This document shows, in pieces, positions 62,305-64,000 of a DNA stretch of 64,000 nucleotides. The notes below the pieces were generated by a model that was given only the letters and a program-made list of their open reading frames with translations, was not told the DNA's origin and made no database searches. Each line of letters starts with the position of its first letter. Position 1 is the first letter of the stretch. A program made the translations under genes and the position numbers. The stretch comes from AP-15 sp963762575. GTDB lineage: Bacteria > Pseudomonadota > Alphaproteobacteria > ATCC43930 > CGMCC-115725. The stretch lies in contig CAVXLL010000001.1 of the NCBI GenBank assembly GCA_963762575.1, positions 868,001-932,000 of the forward strand. Reading direction: 5' to 3'.

Positions 62305-63603
62305 ATGCACCAACGGGGAATGCCCGCCTGGCTCTGCCGGGCTGCCCCGGCGGGTTCGGCATTCGCGGTCTTTCTCGCGATGTCCTGGCTTTATCGGCAG
62401 GGGCACAGGGAGGTCTACGACGACATCTTGCGGTCCTGGGGGATCGTGCCCTTCCGGTTCCCGTTCCTCGACATCAGCGCTTGGCTGGCGGCTTGGGAAT
62501 GTTCGCGGCAGGGCATAGATGTGGTCTCGTTCGACCCCTGCGATGCCTTGTACAGGGGATATGGCTCTTCGCCGCTGTGGCTGGCTGCCGCTGGAGTGCG
62601 GTTGGGTGTGACGAACACGACCGCAGTCGGGTCAGTCCTCGATCTTGTGTTCATCGCCTCGCTGAGCCTGCTGCCGCCGCCGCGGCGCCTCGTCGAGCTG
62701 CTGCTAGCGGTGGCCGCGACCCTTTCGACGATGGTGGTTTTCGCGCTGGAGCGCGCCAATGCCGACGTCATTCTGTTCCTGCTGGCGCTGGCGGCCGGCT
62801 GCCTTGCCGAACGCGGGCCGATGGCGCGGACGATTGGCTATGGCCTCGCTCTCTCGGCGGCGCTGCTCAAATACTACCCGATCATGGTGCTCGTCCTGCT
62901 TTTCCGCGAGCGCATTGCCCTCTTTGCCGCCCTCGCTCTGGCGACAATAGGTGCGCTCGCCGTCTTCTGGTGGGTTTACCATGTCGAGATCTTGCGAGGG
63001 TGGGCAGAGATCGCGACCGGGCCCTACAACACCGACTTGTTCGCCGCGAAGAACCTGCCGTTTCTGATCGGGATGATGGTCGAAAACGCGGCGGCGCCCT
63101 CGCGCTTCGCGGCGGCGCTCGGGTGGGTGGTGACCGCCGGCTTCTATGGCGGCCTGCTCGGCGCGGCGTTGGCGATCTGCCGTCGGCTGTCGCGCTTCGC
63201 CAAGCTGCGCGCCACCATTGCCGAGCTTCCCGGTCGCGAGCGGGTCCTTATGGTGATCGGCAGCGCGGTGATCGCCGGATGCTTCTTCACCGGACAGAGC
63301 ACCGGATATCGCGGTATTTTCCTGTTGCTCGCAATGCCGGGGCTGTTGGCATTGTCGCGCTCTGATGTCAGCGAGCTGCGCGCCCTTTGCCTCGCAACCG
63401 CGATCGTCGTCGTTCTGTTGATGTGGGGCGAGTGCCTGCGGTCGGCGTTCGGCGGCGGGTTCGGCTTCTGGCTGTTGCGCGAGCTCGGCTGGTGGTGGTC
63501 GGTCAGCGTCATGATGGCGCTGGTCGCCGATTTTCTGCGTGACTCGCCGGTCTTGCAAGGCGCCTCTGCTTGGCTCGGCCGGCAGCCGGTGCGCTCGCTG
63601 TGA
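62305..63603 (+). CDS. Polytopic glycosyltransferase-like protein (GT87/DUF2029-like)
   Basis: 432 residues, mostly hydrophobic with about ten helices. VFALERANADVILFLLALAAG and ALLKYYPIMVLVLL are typical of the GT87 group of mannosyltransferases that use polyprenyl-phosphomannose; the Asp in ERANAD is the likely catalytic residue. Start ATG 62305 lies 4 bp after the GT22 stop. The two enzymes probably decorate the same extracytoplasmic glycan or lipid. Donor and acceptor not determinable from sequence. Confidence 0.75.
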   Translation: MHQRGMPAWLCRAAPAGSAFAVFLAMSWLYRQGHREVYDDILRSWGIVPFRFPFLDISAWLAAWECSRQGIDVVSFDPCDALYRGYGSSPLWLAAAGVRLGVTNTTAVGSVLDLVFIASLSLLPPPRRLVELLLAVAATLSTMVVFALERANADVILFLLALAAGCLAERGPMARTIGYGLALSAALLKYYPIMVLVLLFRERIALFAALALATIGALAVFWWVYHVEILRGWAEIATGPYNTDLFAAKNLPFLIGMMVENAAAPSRFAAALGWVVTAGFYGGLLGAALAICRRLSRFAKLRATIAELPGRERVLMVIGSAVIAGCFFTGQSTGYRGIFLLLAMPGLLALSRSDVSELRALCLATAIVVVLLMWGECLRSAFGGGFGFWLLRELGWWWSVSVMMALVADFLRDSPVLQGASAWLGRQPVRSL

Positions 63604-63636
63604 CCGCCCCAGAGGCCCGCGGCGGAAGCCCGCGGG

Positions 63637-63885
63637 TCAGCGGCGCGACCGTGGGCCGCGCGGCGGCCGCGGCCCGCGATATTGCTGAAGGCGCGTGCTG
63701 CGCAAGCCGGCCAGGCCGTGCTGCTCGAAAGCGCGTTCCCACGACCGGTACTCCTCCTCGGTCAGCTGGTAGCGCTGCAGCGCCTCTTCGACGGTAATGC
63801 GGCCGGTGCGCACGGCGGTGACGACCGCGGCCTTGCGGCGCACGACCCAGCGCCTGGTGTTGGGCGGCGGCAGGTCGTCGCTCAT
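63637..63885 (-). CDS. sciP: SciP-like DUF1153 transcriptional regulator
   Basis: 82 residues from ATG 63885; the frame is open to 63978, and a GTG at about 63918 is also possible. The family core LPPPNTRRWVVRRKAAVVTA, GRITVEEALQRYQLTEEEYR and HGLAGLRSTRLQQYR is complete with a helix-turn-helix. In Caulobacter SciP binds CtrA and represses its targets during the cell cycle. A C-terminal Arg/Pro-rich tail is unusual. Alphaproteobacteria can carry several DUF1153 proteins, so this may be a paralogue rather than SciP itself. Confidence 0.75.
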   Translation of the reverse strand: MSDDLPPPNTRRWVVRRKAAVVTAVRTGRITVEEALQRYQLTEEEYRSWERAFEQHGLAGLRSTRLQQYRGPRPPRGPRSRR

Positions 63886-64000
63886 CGGGATGGCTTCCAG
63901 CGGCGACCGTTCGAGCACATTACTCACCGTGCCCTGCCAGGACTTTGGCGGCCCAGAACGACCGGTCACGTCCGGCAAGCTGCTGCCGGCGGGACTGGCT

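Noticed and set aside
1..64000. CRISPR arrays, prophage or insertion sequences
   Set aside because: I saw no regularly spaced repeats, no cas genes, no transposase or integrase, and no terminal inverted repeats apart from short REP elements.

Overview
The window is GC-rich DNA from a free-living alphaproteobacterium. The evidence is the codon bias, a SciP/DUF1153 regulator (a family tied to the CtrA cell-cycle circuit), alphaproteobacterial-type REP palindromes, and a conserved block coding for a CnoX-like thioredoxin, a LON-domain protein, Trm112, a DUF971 protein and a UbiH-type hydroxylase. The genus cannot be read from the sequence. The gene content suits a soil heterotroph: several small catabolic operons, LigD/Ku end joining and a complete type II secretion system.

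Layout. 1-6 kb: end of a CFA-type methyltransferase, two one-carbon folate enzymes (fhs and a 5-formyl-THF cyclo-ligase), then Hsp20 and Lon. 6-11 kb (minus strand): a lysine-rich micro-protein, an amidase / 2-hydroxyacid dehydrogenase / enolase-superfamily operon, and a secreted beta-helix-like protein. 10.9-14.5 kb: ligD and ku. 14.5-17.4 kb (minus): a VOC / luciferase-like / methyltransferase / short flavin reductase operon. 17.8-22.3 kb: an exported di-haem cytochrome and a GMC oxidoreductase. 22.3-24.9 kb: a decayed patch with a permease and an SDR gene truncated head to head. 25-26.8 kb: a second enolase-superfamily gene, a GlcG-like gene and tRNA-Gly. 26.8-31.4 kb: the housekeeping block. 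31.4-39.8 kb: a complete PDR/VanB reductase, a methyltransferase, small coiled-coil and RHH genes, an M81 peptidase-like gene, an aminotransferase, a ThDP enzyme and a duplicated-domain protein of unknown function. 41.4-52.9 kb: type II secretion (gspG, K, D, C/N, M, L, J, I, H, F, E and prepilin peptidase). 53-57 kb: assorted enzymes, CreA and YihY. 57.2-59.9 kb: a histidine kinase / KaiC-like ATPase / receiver operon. 60-64 kb: tRNA-Ser, a lone Flp pilin, a GT22-type mannosyltransferase, a second polytopic glycosyltransferase-like protein and SciP.

A strong feature of this particular sequence is the number of single-base frameshifts inside otherwise intact, conserved genes. I count at least eleven: two in lon, two in the duplicated-domain gene, and one each in the amidase, ligD, the 24 kb cupin, Trm112, the aminotransferase, the KaiC-like gene and flp. 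Nine are insertions and most fall in short homopolymers. I read these as probable sequence errors rather than real decay, except in the 22.3-24.9 kb patch, where genes are truly truncated. Coordinates for these genes span both frames.

The units most worth following up are the three-gene kinase/KaiC/receiver operon, the ThDP enzyme with its duplicated-domain partner, and the GT22 glycosyltransferase locus.
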